From: Nissolia schottii
Taxonomy: Eukaryota > Streptophyta > Magnoliopsida > Fabales > Fabaceae
Assembly: GCA_003254905.1 (NCBI GenBank)
Contig: QANU01094326.1
Coordinates: forward strand, 85,940-149,939
Direction: 5' to 3'
DNA: 64,000 nucleotides
A program made the translations under genes and the position numbers. The notes under the pieces were generated by a model. That model worked only from the letters and a program-made list of their open reading frames with translations, ran no database searches and was not told the DNA's origin. Below are positions 35,001 to 45,541 of the stretch, piece by piece; the stretch's first letter is position 1; every line of letters begins with the position of its first letter.

Positions 35001-37190
35001 GCTCTATTTGATCAATGTGAGTTTCATGTTTTTGACAAATAAATTTGAGATGTGCCAGATTATTGATTATGTAGTTTGATGTATGATTTTTTTTTTTTGG
35101 TTCCATAAAGTGATGCAAGACCAAAAGGCTAGTTCTTTTGTTGAAGTTTTGAACCACAACTATGGGAAGCCTCCTGGTGAAGGTAAGTTTTATTTATACT
35201 CATTATTGGACGCTTATTTTAAATTACGAAATTCAAGGACCTTGGCTCTGGTCTTGGGTCAGTATAACTTTGAATCTTTCATGATTACTTTGCAATGTGT
35301 GAACCTTGGCCTTTGACACGCTTGTAAGGTTAAAACTGGTTTTTAAAATGGGTTTAGAATTTAAAACCAAATCCACTTGCCCCCAATACTCCATGCATTA
35401 TGTCGTGACCTCCTCCTTCCCACCCACATACCTCCTCTGTCTGCATCGACCTCCTCTGCCACCACTGCTCCACCCATGAATCCACTGTCACGCTCATGTG
35501 CCTCCTCACCGCCCACCACACATATGTTGTGGCCTACATCCTCCAGTCACGGTGGTTCATGCTTCGGCAGATCTGCTTCTATCTTTTCTGGCGAGCTTTG
35601 CCAGTGAATCTGGTTCACATTTTCTCACTGATGCTGTTTGCGTTTCGTGGTTTCTCAGATCTAGTTCACATTTGTGCAATTTCTTCGTTTTGGTTTGCGT
35701 TTGCGCTCCCTGTGTTTCGTTGACGGCCCCTCTGTTGCCTCCGCGCACAGCATTTTCAAGCGCTGTTAATCGTATCTGCTAATCATAACCGTGCAACTTC
35801 GACGTCACTCACACTGATCAGGAACACAAACACTGAAGGTGGAAGGTTGTGGTTCTTGTCCTCCTCTCCTCTGTTGCGCTGCTGCTGCCGCATCGGCCAG
35901 GAGTGGCGACACTGCCATGGCTGAAGGTGGAAGATGGTTGGTGGTTGTTGTCTGATCTACTTTCTCTCTTGAAAACTCCTCTCTTTCTTTTATTTAAATT
36001 TTAGTTATTTACTCCAATAGTAAACCGGTTTAGAACCAGTTAAAACTGGTTCAGAACCGGTTCGAGTAAATTTCAACTGGATGGGTTTGAAAACCAATAT
36101 GCAAATCCGGTTAATATTGAGTTCTGGTTTGGTTTTTAAAATAACTGCTCCATGCCCACCCCTACTTGTAACTAACCGTGTACATACTTTCTTCATAAAA
36201 CTGAAATCTTCAGTAACAATAGCAATGGACTCTACGTTTCAGTTAGTTATCTTGATCAGTTTTTAGCCAAATGAATTGAGACTCTGGAGCTTTTTCAATT
36301 TTCAAAGTTTCAGCCATGTCAAATCTACTTTCAATACAGCTTAGTTTTTCTTTCAAGCTCTACTAAAATTAAAATGAAATTTTATGTTTTCTGATTTAGT
36401 TTTTATGGCTAGTCTTCACTGTGGATCTTCAATTTCATATTGTAAATGCAACTGCAGTATTGAATGTATTTTAAACATAACAGAATAATTAATCTTGAAA
36501 AAGTAGCTTCAGTAGTTTCAACATCATATGACAATAAAGTATTGGGTACACATGAAGCGCCACGTGACTGTACTCATGGCCAATGATAGAGTGACATTTT
36601 AATAGCCAATGATAGAGTGACATTTTAATATAGGACTCAGCTACTAATAAACACTTTTGCCTTAAATGCCACTCTATCATTGGCTATGCGCACATTCACA
36701 TGGCGCTACATAGGGTACCCAAGAATTTCTCATGGCAAATCGATACCTTGTTGAAGGTTTGCTTATACATTTCTTCCCTCAACAGTTTCGGGTTTTTTTT
36801 TTTTTTTCTGTTTTTGTTCTTGGCAATTACAGGTGAAATCGGTGAAGGAAACGTGTTGTGTAAAATTGGCGAGAAAAAGACAACCCCTACATCTTATTAT
36901 GAAGCCGTCATGTATAGCCCCAAAAAGAATTATATTGAAGCGAATGGTGCTAAAACTAACAAGATTTCAGCAAAATCAGGTTTGTATTTCACTGTCTTCT
37001 TTCATTTTTGTGGTTTTCACTTTTATTTTTATTTTTTTACCTGAAGTATGTTTTCACGTCATTTATCCTTGCAGCCAAACCTTTTTCACCGCCTTTACCA
37101 TCTCCAGCAGCAGCACATGCAGAAATGGAAGCTTCTCCGGGGAAAAACAAGTTCTTCTTAGCAAAGTGGTTTCGTTTTGGTTCAAAATGA
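29014..37190 (+). CDS. PRUNE1-like DHHA2-domain protein, nine exons
   Basis: Exons join in phase at 29014-29420, 30693-31180, 31286-31470, 34369-34446, 34583-34669, 34884-35016, 35111-35182, 36833-36979 and 37075-37190, giving 570 residues. The N-terminal half (to about residue 285) is Ser/Pro/Arg-rich and disordered, opening MERRLSKERKGPQKK. The C-terminal half matches plant PRUNE1-like exopolyphosphatase-family proteins: TIVLSGHSNSAASMVAAICH, ATALLFSDEVD, ILTDNFCEDAYDLLQ, then the DHHA2 signature LAGILLDTQNL. Family members are DHH phosphoesterases, but the aspartates of the first DHH motif read H-S-N-S-A-A here, so catalysis is doubtful. The start at 29014 is preferred to the in-frame ATG at 29005 because of its position in the leader; either is possible. 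The exon 1/2 junction is the least certain because the exon 2 acceptor has a poor pyrimidine tract. The introns are full of repeats. Confidence 0.88.
29742..30297. mobile_element. TIR element in intron 1 of the PRUNE1-like gene
   Basis: The left end GGTTATTAAACTC and the right end (read back GGTTATTAAACTC) are identical inverted repeats. The interior repeats 'aaactcgtaa' and 'gagttta' in both orientations. ATGTATATA near each side could be a 9-bp target duplication, but the surrounding AT repeats make that unsafe. A truncated relative lies at 15305-15745. Confidence 0.75.
32091..32342. mobile_element. MITE in intron 3 (AAGTTGGTCCCT ends)
   Basis: The left arm AAGTTGGTCCCTTATAAATG and onwards to 'ttaaagtg' pairs with the right arm, which reads back AAGTTGGTCCCTAAAAAAAT and continues to 'ttaaagtg'. 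The terminal inverted repeat is about 60 bp with mismatches. It sits in the intron between PRUNE1-like exons 3 and 4. Confidence 0.8.
32484..32720. mobile_element. Stowaway-like MITE in intron 3
   Basis: The left end CCCTCTGCTTCAAAATAGTT and the right end (read back CCCTCTGTTTTAAAATAGTT) form an inverted repeat of about 27 bp. There is no coding capacity. It is the second MITE in this intron. Confidence 0.8.
32819..33703 (-). mobile_element. Ty1/copia-type LTR with adjacent primer-binding site
   Basis: Read on the minus strand, the block starts TGTTGAGGGGGGAG at 33703, has a TATA-like CCCTATAAATG about 90 bp in, and ends TTTTTTTAGCA at 32819. Immediately after it (32818-32807) stands TGGTATCAGAGC, the exact primer-binding site for initiator methionine tRNA used by copia elements. 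Almost nothing of the internal region follows, so this is a 5' LTR plus a stub. The end near 32838-32933 folds into a hairpin with arms of about 38 bp. The LTR also contains an inverted copy of its own 5' segment. Confidence 0.7.
33284..33683. repeat. Long inverted repeat, about 115-bp arms
   Basis: The arm at 33284-33399 and the arm at 33570-33683 are reverse complements at roughly 90 percent by eye, sharing words such as GTAGGAATAG, GAGATGATGACA and CCCATTTAGATGAATGACAT. The spacer is about 170 bp. Both arms carry the LTR TATA region, so two LTR starts face each other head to head. Transcription of the host intron would yield a long hairpin RNA. Confidence 0.85.
33820..34166. mobile_element. 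MITE with GTTTGGAT ends and GGAATGGAATGG text
   Basis: The left end GTTTGGATTGATGG and the right end (read back GTTTGGATAAATAAAT) are short inverted termini. The middle is dominated by 'ggaatggaatg' on the left and 'ccattccattcc' on the right, so the whole unit folds on itself. Boundaries are approximate. Confidence 0.6.
34206..34326. repeat. Stem-loop with about 55-bp arms just upstream of exon 4
   Basis: The arms 34206-34260 and 34270-34326 pair through TCACAATCTCCCACTTAAA against 'tttaagtgagagattgtgga', and further out through 'gtaaagtcaaaagt' against 'acttgtggctttac'. The loop is about 9 bp. It ends about 40 bp before PRUNE1-like exon 4. It is most likely a small MITE; a miRNA-like precursor is possible but unsupported. 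Confidence 0.8.
35330..36170. mobile_element. hAT-like insertion in intron 7
   Basis: The right side ends 'catgcccacccctac', a common plant hAT terminus in reverse. It is preceded by repeated AACCGGTT-like words (36025-36062), mirrored on the left by 'ttaaaactggtttttaaaat' near 35332. A CT-rich middle gives spurious open frames. The left boundary and target duplication are not resolved. Confidence 0.5.
36544..36720. mobile_element. 177-bp MITE with internal 26-bp duplication
   Basis: The left end GGGTACACATGAAGCGCCAC and the right end (read back GGGTACCCTATGTAGCGCCA) form a terminal inverted repeat of about 60 bp that includes GCCAATGATAGAGTG on both sides. In the left arm the 26-bp unit beginning GCCAATGATAGAGTGACATT is tandemly repeated (36579-36604 and 36605-36630). 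The element lies in intron 7 about 110 bp before exon 8. Confidence 0.85.
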
Positions 37191-39220
37191 ACAAATCCCC
37201 TTCCACGTATTGCTCATGCCTCATGGTAACTCAAATTTCCAAAATCAAAAACAGTAACCACATTAGAAGCACAGCAAGAATAGTCTCACTCACTGCACTG
37301 GCCACTGCTTTGTACATACAAGTTTAGAACGTTTGTGTCACTTTGCCAATTAAATTATTACCTTATGTTTTGCGATAACGTTAGGGGCTACCAAGATTTT
37401 TCTTTGGTCAATTAACCTTTTGAATCCATGGAGTTTTGACCCGTATTTCATTGGTTATCGTCAGTATTCATTGCAGCAGATGCTGACTTTATTTTTATGT
37501 TCAGTTTATGGGACCTGTACCGTATTAGCTCTGCAAATAGCACAGAATTTAATTTAGCAAAGCTGCAGTACTAGTTAAAAGAAGAAATCCCTTTTTTATA
37601 GGCGAATCATGAGCCGAAATAGAAAGAAACGTGATTGGAGAAAAAGGGTCTTCGTTTACACAATTATTTTTTTTTTACTTTTTCTGTAAAGATGTTAATT
37701 CTCTAAATCTGAAAAATAAAAAGTTTACGTAATGCAATTATAAATATATATATATATATATATAAATAATTTTTATTTATAAAAATATTTGATTTGTTTT
37801 ATCCGTTATTTTACTCTCCGTTGCTCTTGTGACTAAGAGGTCTTCTCTATGACTGTTCTATTTGAACGCCTCCTTAAGACCGCAATTTGATTACTACTAC
37901 AGCTAAAGAGGTCTTCTCAATGACTGTCTTTTATTTGAACTCCTCCTTAAGAGTGCAATTTGATTACTACTACAGCTAATGTTCGTTAGTACATATGAAT
38001 GAATATACATGACTCGAACGCGTTATTTACGAAAAATAAAAACAGCTAAGCAACAAACGATATTAGTTAACCAATTGAAAGAGAACAATCGGTATGATTA
38101 ATATTTGTTAGGTGCCAATACATGCATTATTGCACTCTTGTTCCTATATCATTTTTTGGGATCAGCTGCACGTAATTTCATTCCAAAATAATAAAAGAAA
38201 ATGGAAACTTCTGGGAAAATTCCAAATCAACTTTCCATAATAGCTAACCCTCCTAGGATTCTTCACTCTTGTGTTTCTAATTTTCTAAATCACCACCAAA
38301 CACTCTTCCCCTCTTCCCGGGCCACCACCTCAGTCACATGCATGAGCCTTTTCGTTGGCAAATACAGACGTTCAATTCAGTATTAATTTATTGTGTGTGT
38401 GTGTATATATATATATTTGTTATACATGTATAATAATTTAGATAACATATATAAACCTTTGGTTGGTATATTTTGCAAGAAATATTATTTAAAAAAAAAA
38501 ACATGCATATGTAGCTCGCTTTTCAAGATCAGATCAAGGAAGAGTTAAAGAGAGGCTTCCAGTGTGGGTAGATGACAGATGTAGATAGATGTGGACTTCG
38601 ATGCCACCAGATATAAGAATTATTGGGCATGTGTGTGTGACACAATCTGTCTTGTCCATTTTGCGTAATACTTCAACCCCAGCTGTATCTAACTCTATAT
38701 TTATTTTGTATTGCTAACTCACATATCATTTGGAAAAGATAAATAAGGTATTAGAACCTCATCCAGTTATAGAATAAGTGTGAGCGACCACGGTCTCTCT
38801 CATATTCGTGTGTGTGTATATATATATATAACAACTTTATTTAAGGGTCCATTAAGCGTTAATAATAAATTATCTTTTGACTAATTATAAAATAATATTT
38901 TAACTTGAGATAATAATTAATGGGAAGTTCTTATACTCAATAATATTAAAATATTATTTTACAAGTAATGAGATCAGAACAATGTTTAATCTTTATGAAC
39001 ACCCAATAATTTATGTAGGGTGATCCTCTCCATCCAAAAGACCTCTCTCCTTTTCTCTATCTACTCTTGTTGTACCAATCTCAATCTACATCATCAGCAT
39101 TCCAATCAGTTCCACAAGTTGGTGACCCCCCCCTCCAAAGCCCCTTTTCCTTTTTCCATACCTTAACTTTTGGTTGATGATGTGATGATACCGTTAGGCT
39201 GACACATGAATGATCCACCG
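37191..39220. other. Spacer between the PRUNE1-like and DUF868 genes
   Basis: No gene is supported. It contains AT microsatellites at about 37741-37766 and 38392-38416, a TG run with AT at 38808-38830, and the tandem duplication at 37836-37979. The 61-codon frame at 38201-38386 has no recognisable relative. Confidence 0.55.
37836..37979. repeat. 71/73-bp tandem duplication
   Basis: The units 37836-37906 and 37907-37979 both run from AGAGGTCTTCTC to ATTACTACTACAGCTAA and differ at a handful of bases. This is a local duplication downstream of the PRUNE1-like gene. Confidence 0.9.
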
Positions 39221-39226
39221 ATCTCA

Positions 39227-40270
39227 CTATTCAACCTTCCAAGCATAGATAAACAAGCAAAACTCCGACGAGGAGGCACCAAAACTACCCAAACCCCCCA
39301 CCACCGACCCAGAACTCAACCCGGTGTGGGTCGATATGGGTGTCGATGACAATGACAATGGGGGCGAACATGAGGATGAGAGTGATGATGATGACACAGA
39401 TGCATTGTTAGTAGGCGATAAAACTGGCTTAAAAATAAACAAGGCATGCTTCAAACCAGGACTGAAAAGCCAGTCATGAACATCCCAATACACCTCAACC
39501 CTCATCTTATTCAAATGCACCGATTCATTACCTCTGAATTTCCACTGCAAGTGCTTCACATGGATCACCAAGTGCCCATCAAATCTTATCTCCATCTCTG
39601 GCTGGACCCCACCTGAATGGTGATCATGATGTTGATCCCCAGCAACAACTTTGTTCTTGCACTCAATTGAGATCTCATGGCACCTACCTCTCTCGTGGAA
39701 CTTGGCTCTAGTTGAGAACTTCCTCTTCCCAAAAATATGCTCTTTTTTCGACACCAAAATTGGGTCAATCAACGCTGGCCTGCACCCAGTTCTCTTGTAA
39801 GCGTCTTTCTTGAGATCGCCGAGGAGGAGAACGACTTCTTGGTCACAAACCACTGCCACATAGTACTCTGAGGCTGGTTCTGTCTCACCATTGAACTTTG
39901 CACATCTAAGGTCCCAGAAGATGTCAACGCTCTTGCCCCCATCCACCGTGAACCTCTTGGACCCTTGCTTCCTCCAGAAGTGCCACGGCTTCAGCTCAAC
40001 CTTGCAGCTGTATTGGGATTCACCTTCGGGGCCTTCCAGTGACACCAAAAGGCCGTGAAGCATGAGATTCTTGCACCATGTGACGGTGATCAGGCGGCAG
40101 TGGTCGGCAACCTTTGTTCTGTACACTGACATGTGGAGGCTCTGGCCCGAACGGGTTACAGAGCCTCCGTGATGACGGTGAGGGTGATGGTGATGGTGAT
40201 GGTGATCACTACTGCTTGGCTTCTCGGAAGAGGAGAAGCAAGCAGGGATCTTCGCAATTGAGTCTTGCAT
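39227..40270 (-). CDS. DUF868 family protein, intronless
   Basis: A single open frame of 347 residues matching the plant DUF868 family (PF05910), whose biochemical role is unknown. It opens MQDSIAKIPACFSSSEKPSS and has a histidine run at about residues 23-34, typical for the family. Conserved blocks are CRLITVTWCKNLMLHGL, CKVELKPWHFWRKQGSK, IFWDLRCAKFNGETEP-like text, EYYVAVVCDQEVVLLLGD, KEHIFGKRKFSTRAKFHE, HVKHLQWKFRGNESV and VEVYWDVHDWLFSPG. The C-terminal tail is serine-rich and ends A-W-K-V-E. No signal peptide or membrane span is seen. A TATA-like TATATAAAAG lies on the minus strand near 40615-40606, giving a leader of roughly 300 bases. Length and motif order look normal for a full gene. 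Confidence 0.93.
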   Translation of the reverse strand: MQDSIAKIPACFSSSEKPSSSDHHHHHHHPHRHHGGSVTRSGQSLHMSVYRTKVADHCRLITVTWCKNLMLHGLLVSLEGPEGESQYSCKVELKPWHFWRKQGSKRFTVDGGKSVDIFWDLRCAKFNGETEPASEYYVAVVCDQEVVLLLGDLKKDAYKRTGCRPALIDPILVSKKEHIFGKRKFSTRAKFHERGRCHEISIECKNKVVAGDQHHDHHSGGVQPEMEIRFDGHLVIHVKHLQWKFRGNESVHLNKMRVEVYWDVHDWLFSPGLKHALFIFKPVLSPTNNASVSSSSLSSSCSPPLSLSSTPISTHTGLSSGSVVGGLGSFGASSSEFCLFIYAWKVE

Positions 40271-40605
40271 TGTGATGCCAGCAATGTGATTGTTGTGTTG
40301 ATTGGTTATGGAAGGAAAAAAGCAAAAGAAAAAGGGGGGAGGGGGGTTGATTAGAAGATGGAAACAAAAAAAATGAGATCAGAATGGCAATGGATGGAAA
40401 AAAAAAAGGAACAATTTTTAAGAGGGATGGGGAGGAATGGGGAGAGAGATCTCAGTGACAAGCTGTGTGAAAGCTAGGTTGCTGCCAGAGGTGTCCCTTG
40501 GCTGCATTAATGGGATTTGGGGAAAAATAAAAAAGAGAGAAAAATATAATATTTGCCAAACTGGCATATGGACTGGCAAGTGACTGAGTGAGTGAAGAAC
40601 AACCC

Positions 40606-40615
40606 TTTTATATAT
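40606..40615 (-). promoter_or_regulatory. Probable TATA box of the DUF868 gene
   Basis: On the minus strand TATATAAAAG stands about 340 bp upstream of the ATG in an otherwise mixed-composition stretch, a plausible core promoter for the intronless gene. Confidence 0.45.
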
Positions 40616-40719
40616 ATTATTATTATATTAGATGGCAAAGAAATTAATTTTATACTCACTTGTCTTAATTCATTTCCGAACTTATTGTCAAAGAGATAGC
40701 TATCAGATGGGAGTGTATA

Positions 40720-42823
40720 ATAGAGGGGTGGGCTTTATAATTTGGTGTGTGTGTGTGTGTGTTAGATAATGAGTATAAAAAAATAAATATAAATAATACA
40801 ACGTTATATTCCTTTCGTTCTTTAATGATAGTCCATTTTATTTTTTTAGAGTAATTGATAATTCAATGCATTTATATATAGTAGAGAATAGAGGGAGTAT
40901 AATATTATGCATACTATATTATACACATCTGTCTATAATTTCTCTTACCTGTCAGGTTTTTTTTAAAGGTTTTTTTTTATGGCATTGATCAAGGATCAAG
41001 AAGGGAAAATTTTACAAACTTTCTGCTCTTAATTTCTAGTAATGGCTTAAGAACACCGGTTAGGAAACCCTATTTTATTTTGGTTGAACTAATCTTTTGT
41101 TTTTTTTTAAATTAAAACCAGAAACTTTTTGGAATTCAAGGTGGTTTTGATTGGCTATGTTCAAAAAGTGCATACTTACAGGCATGGTTGAAAGCAGGGA
41201 GACCATTTATCACCAGATTTGGTGTATAGATTTTTACAAACTCAGTACAAGAATCAGCTATTCATGACCCTGCACATGAAAGGAAATTATGAGACCTCAA
41301 TAAGGTCAAGAGTAAATGGTCAAAACTATAAGGGGGGAAAAAATGGAAAATTGATGTTGCAAGAAGGGTCATGTTTGATGTTTATATACCATTTTCCATG
41401 TTTGAAAATATCTCCTAAAACTTAATAAATAGGACATCTAAATTAGTTCAATTTTGCTTACCTTTTCATACACTTCTCCGGAACATCTTTTTTGTCTAAA
41501 TTTATTTGGAAATATTTGAGTACTTTCCTTTTCAACACAAATTTCATATTCACCACAAATTGAAGTATTTTGGTTCCTTAATGCTAGTGACATAGCATTA
41601 TGCTAAGTTTTTATCTGATCTTTAAATCTTTTTACTTAAGAAAGAAGGGTAAAAAAGACTCAAAGGAGTGGTGGTTGCAGAAAAGTCAGAGGAATCTATT
41701 GTTGCAGTTGCAGATCTAATCTTAAAAAAGTATAGACTAATTCAGCATTTTGCTTCAAGACAAAATAGTCTGTTTTCTAGTCATCAGCAACCCTCAAATT
41801 GCGAGTAGAATGCAAGGGAGGAATTTTTTGAATGAAGAAAATAATAACTATGTTCTAGTGATTGAATTTTGACATTTGCCATAGCTTAGGCAATATATGA
41901 CTTGTTTGTCTAGAGCGCAAGTTCCTTTTATTTGAATCAAGTGGGACCGTGTTACATATTTAGAACTTGAAGTCAAAATTTTTAATTAATCTAAAATTAT
42001 TCCTTACCAATTGATCTATGTACTCGTTGATAACATAAAACTTATTTGTTTTAATTTTTTAGATAATAAAAATTAAAATTTTATTTTTTGAAACACTTTT
42101 ATAAGAAATAGTATTTTTTTAAAAAACTTCAATCAAAAATACTTTTGCACCTCTCAAAGGATGAATCAAAGGGGGCACTTAGCATCCTCAATTGTCCACA
42201 AAGCAATAGGATAAGGTTCCAACTGCATCAGACCTAATAGTCCACACTCAGCCACACACCCTAGAAAAAGCTAAACTCGAAACAAAAAGAATGTTACACA
42301 ATAAGTAGTGAGGCATTTGTAAGTGCGTGGCATTTGAATTATATTGCCGTATGAGTTTGTTTGAGTGTAACAGTCCTTTCAAAATGAGGCCCAAAATAGA
42401 CTAATGCACATAAAAACATCTCTACTTTTGTAGTGTGTTGTGTTTGGGCAAAGACAGATCATTTATGGTCAACAATTAACCCTTTATTCAATGTGAAGTG
42501 AATTAGCTAGGAGTCTAGGACTCCTATTATTGCATTCTTTATCCCTTTAAAGGTGAAAATCTTTAGTCTGTGGATAAGGGTTATGACTTATGAGTTATTA
42601 TAACTAAGAAGAAAAAAAACCAGATTCAACGTGATGGGGGAGAAAAAGTGGTAAAAAAAAGGGTATTATTATATAAAGCGTGGTTCCCTCAAACAAGATA
42701 TGACATCCCTATCAATAGCCTTGGAATGGGTCTTAGAATGGCACATATTTGAATAATTTTGCAGAAAATGATCAATTAGAAATCAGTTAGAAAGAAAAAA
42801 AAAAGGAAGGTCGGTCAAGTTAA
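40720..42823. other. Spacer upstream of DUF868 up to a CACTA-like end
   Basis: A (GT)n run lies at 40742-40761. The stretch 40810-40902 reads like a partial Stowaway-type repeat ('ttcctttcgttctttaatg' to 'agagggagtata'). The rest is AT-rich with no supported gene. Confidence 0.5.
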
Positions 42824-43020
42824 CACTATTAGAAAATTGTTATTTATCGACAAATTTATTGGCGGATTTTTATGGATCATTGACGAATTTAAAATGTTTC
42901 AATGGATTTTCCGTCGGATAGGTAATTAGCTCGTTAGGAACTAGTTATTGGTGGATAATGAATTTGTCGATAATTAGTAGCAAATATATCCACCAATAAT
43001 GAATCTCAGAAATGATGTTC
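42824..43020 (+). mobile_element. CACTA-like left terminus
   Basis: CACTATTAGAAAATTG resembles the CACTA terminus and is followed by repeated small inverted words ('attggcggat', 'tccgtcgga', 'accaataatgaat') of the subterminal type. Similar words ('attggcgggtatattcgcca', 'ccgatggtaat') recur at 45280-45420, suggesting one element of about 2.7 kb that now encloses the plastid fragment. A matching right end could not be found. Confidence 0.6.
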
Positions 43021-43660
43021 GGGAAAATGTTACCGATAGATATATTCGTCGAAAATACCAAAAATAAAATAAAATAAAAATAAAAAATGCTACAAAATAT
43101 ATAAAATAGTTAAAACACAAATAAAAATAAATATAATTATTAATCAATGTAACCAAAATACATTAATTGAAACCACATACCATATTCTTTATTTCAAAAA
43201 TCATACAACCTTATTCTCTACCCTACAACTAGTAAATGAAAACTATTTTTATCTTAACATTATTATTGCCAGAGATTTGGTTATCTGCTTGTGTCTTCTG
43301 CTAGCAAAGGATTTCCTTCCCTACAACTCTAACGACTAAATAAAACTTGATTTAATCTTAAAGTAGACATTACATTATTATTGTCAAAGACTTAGTCATT
43401 TGCAGGCAGAGGGTTTCCTACCACCGCAAACTTGATCATCTCTAGCAATGGATAATTGTCTACTATGATATCCACAGTAGAACCCTAGAACTACTAAACC
43501 TTAATTTAACTATGGTGAACCATTTAATGGCATTGAATGATTTCTCCTCTAAGCATCCATACCATAAATCTTTTATAGGAGAGCAATTCGACATTTGAGA
43601 TCATCCATGAACGTTGGCCATGACTATGAGGTAGGTTCCTTTGAATGTGGAGGTGGACCC

Positions 43661-44311
43661 GCGCTCAAAATATTTTTATTATTCTTTTTCTATTTTGAGC
43701 GCATGTTTTTCTGGTCCAAGTTTATCTTATTTTTATCACGAATTATTTTCCTTGGTTAACAATAGTTGTACTTTTGCCAATAGCCGGGGGTTCCCTAATC
43801 TTCTTATTTCCCCATCGAGGAAATAAGGTAATTAAGTGGTATACGATTTGTATATGCTTAATTGATCTCCTTCTAACAACCTATGCATTTTGTTATCATT
43901 TCCAATTGGATGATCCATTAATCCAACTGACGGAGAATTATAAATGGATCAATTTTTTTGATTTTTACTGGAGATTCGGAATAGATGGGCTCTCTATAGG
44001 ACCCATTTTACTGACGGGATTTATTACCACTCTAGCTACTTTAGCGGCTCAGCCGGTTACTCGAGAATCCCGATTATTCCATTTCCTGATGTTAGCAATG
44101 TATAGTGCTCAAATAGGACCATTTTCTTCTCGAGACATTTTACTTTTTTTCATCATGTGGGAATTAGAATTAATTCCAGTTTATATACTTTTATCTATGT
44201 GGGGGGGAAAGAAACGTTTTTATTCAGCTACAAAGTTTATTTTATACACTGCGGGAAGTTCTGTTTTTTTATTAATGGGAATTCTAGGTATCGGTTTATA
44301 TGGTTCTAATG
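43661..44311 (+). other. Plastid DNA insert (NUPT) or plastid chimera: ndhD 5' region
   Basis: The sequence is plastid-like from at least the spacer hairpin at 43661-43702 (12-bp arms GCGCTCAAAATA and its complement) through the first 191 codons of ndhD, and stops exactly at a single N (44312). The left edge of the homology is not certain. The flanking DNA is nuclear repeat sequence. Intact frame and clean text argue for a recent transfer or an assembly join. Confidence 0.85.
43738..44311 (+). pseudogene. ndhD: ndhD fragment (NADH-plastoquinone oxidoreductase chain 4)
   Basis: The first 191 codons of the plastid NDH complex subunit D, a thylakoid membrane proton-pumping subunit of about 500 residues. 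Recognisable text includes [60 protein letters not shown] and [20 protein letters not shown]. The natural start is the ACG codon at 43738, which plastids convert to AUG by RNA editing; the nucleus would not do so. The reading frame has no stop or frameshift but ends abruptly after G-S-N, so roughly 60 percent of the protein is missing. It is not a functional gene here. The open frame that continues beyond 44312 is an unrelated GC-rich sequence. Confidence 0.93.
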
Positions 44312-44312
44312 N

Positions 44313-44525
44313 CGATGACAACGCGGTAACAGTGAGGATGGTGGCAGGGGCGACGACGGCTAGGGCGTGGGGTCACGGCAAGGGCGTGGCTATGATGGGT
44401 TGTGGTGTGGTGGTAGCGTGTGGTGGGCCGTGGAGAGGTGGTGGCGAAGGCGGTGGGCCTTGGAGTGGTGGTGGCGGGGGTAGTGGGCCATGGTGGCGGC
44501 CGGTGGGTGGTGAAGAGAATGGAAA
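44313..44525. repeat. GC-rich GTGG/GGTGGC minisatellite-like block
   Basis: About 210 bp dominated by 'ggtggtggc', 'gtgggcc' and 'ggccgtgg' words directly after the ambiguous base. Composition is unlike the AT-rich neighbours. Reading frames through it are glycine/tryptophan-rich or, on the other strand, proline-rich, and are not convincing coding sequence. Confidence 0.75.
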
Positions 44526-44741
44526 GGGTATAGAAAATAAGGAAGAAGGAAAGAATCTCATATTTAAAGATGCGGTGAGTATTACCGGCGGGTTTATCTA
44601 CCAGTAAGCTTACCAAATCCAAATGTAATCCCAAAAATGAAATGCAACGTTTCATACAGGAGGGAAATGTCCCGTTCAATGGCAAATTAACTACCGGCGG
44701 ATAAATTTGTCACTAATGTGACAAATCTGCCGATAAGAACT

Positions 44742-45260
44742 AAACCTTAAACCCTAACCCTAAAACCTAACATTAAACGATTAAATGAACCTTCATCGGT
44801 AAGAAAAAGTAAGATCATATTAATAAGCAATTACATGCATATATGCTATTTAAAATAGTCTAGGTACACTTGTATTATCCTTTTACACATAGACTAATAA
44901 TTCCGCAACACCATATTATAGTGCAAGAATTATAAATTAACGAATAATGTAAGTACATGTTAGTCTTTAAACATGCATAATCTATTTAAGTGTGCATAAT
45001 AATCAATTATTAATTTACTCGTCACGCACGATCATTAACTAACTAATTTTCTATGATAAACCCTTAATCTATTTAGCTAATTAAACCTTAAAATGTGAAA
45101 ACCTAGCTATTTTGTTTTGGTCTCTCTCTATATATACATAGAGTTCTCGTATGAATTCGTTAGTCTGGTTAATTGTATCATAATCTTATGTTGTTATGGT
45201 TTAATAAAAAAATAAATAAGAAATTTAATAAGTCTGAACTTTCAAACCCTAAACCCTAAA
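44742..45260. other. AT-rich stretch with short telomere-like words
   Basis: AAACCCTAACCCTAAAACC at about 44749 and AAACCCTAAACCCTAAAT at about 45243 are short runs of the plant telomere motif, too short to be telomeric tracts. The remainder has no supported feature. Confidence 0.6.
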
Positions 45261-45541
45261 TTTATTAAAATAAATTACTATTTATTGGCGGGTATATTCG
45301 CCAATAAATGGATTCGTGTTTTTTTAAATTGTTTAATAATTATTGCCAAATAAATCCGATGGTAATATGTAGGCACCACATGGTGCCACATTATTCCGTC
45401 AGATATTGAGGAAGATATATTATTCATCAATAATTATGGACTTCATCATTTACATTGTCAAAAAGAATTTTACTGATAAATATCATACCTTAAATTTGTC
45501 AATAATGTTGGTGTATATATCTGCTAATAAAATTCGCTTTC

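Noticed and set aside
44313..44607. Continuation of the ndhD frame as a glycine-rich fusion protein
   Set aside because: The join crosses an ambiguous base, and the following text is a GC-rich minisatellite. This is a chance open frame, not a fusion gene.
44749..45262. Interstitial telomere
   Set aside because: Only two short runs of two to three CCCTAAA-like units, far below what would suggest a telomeric tract.
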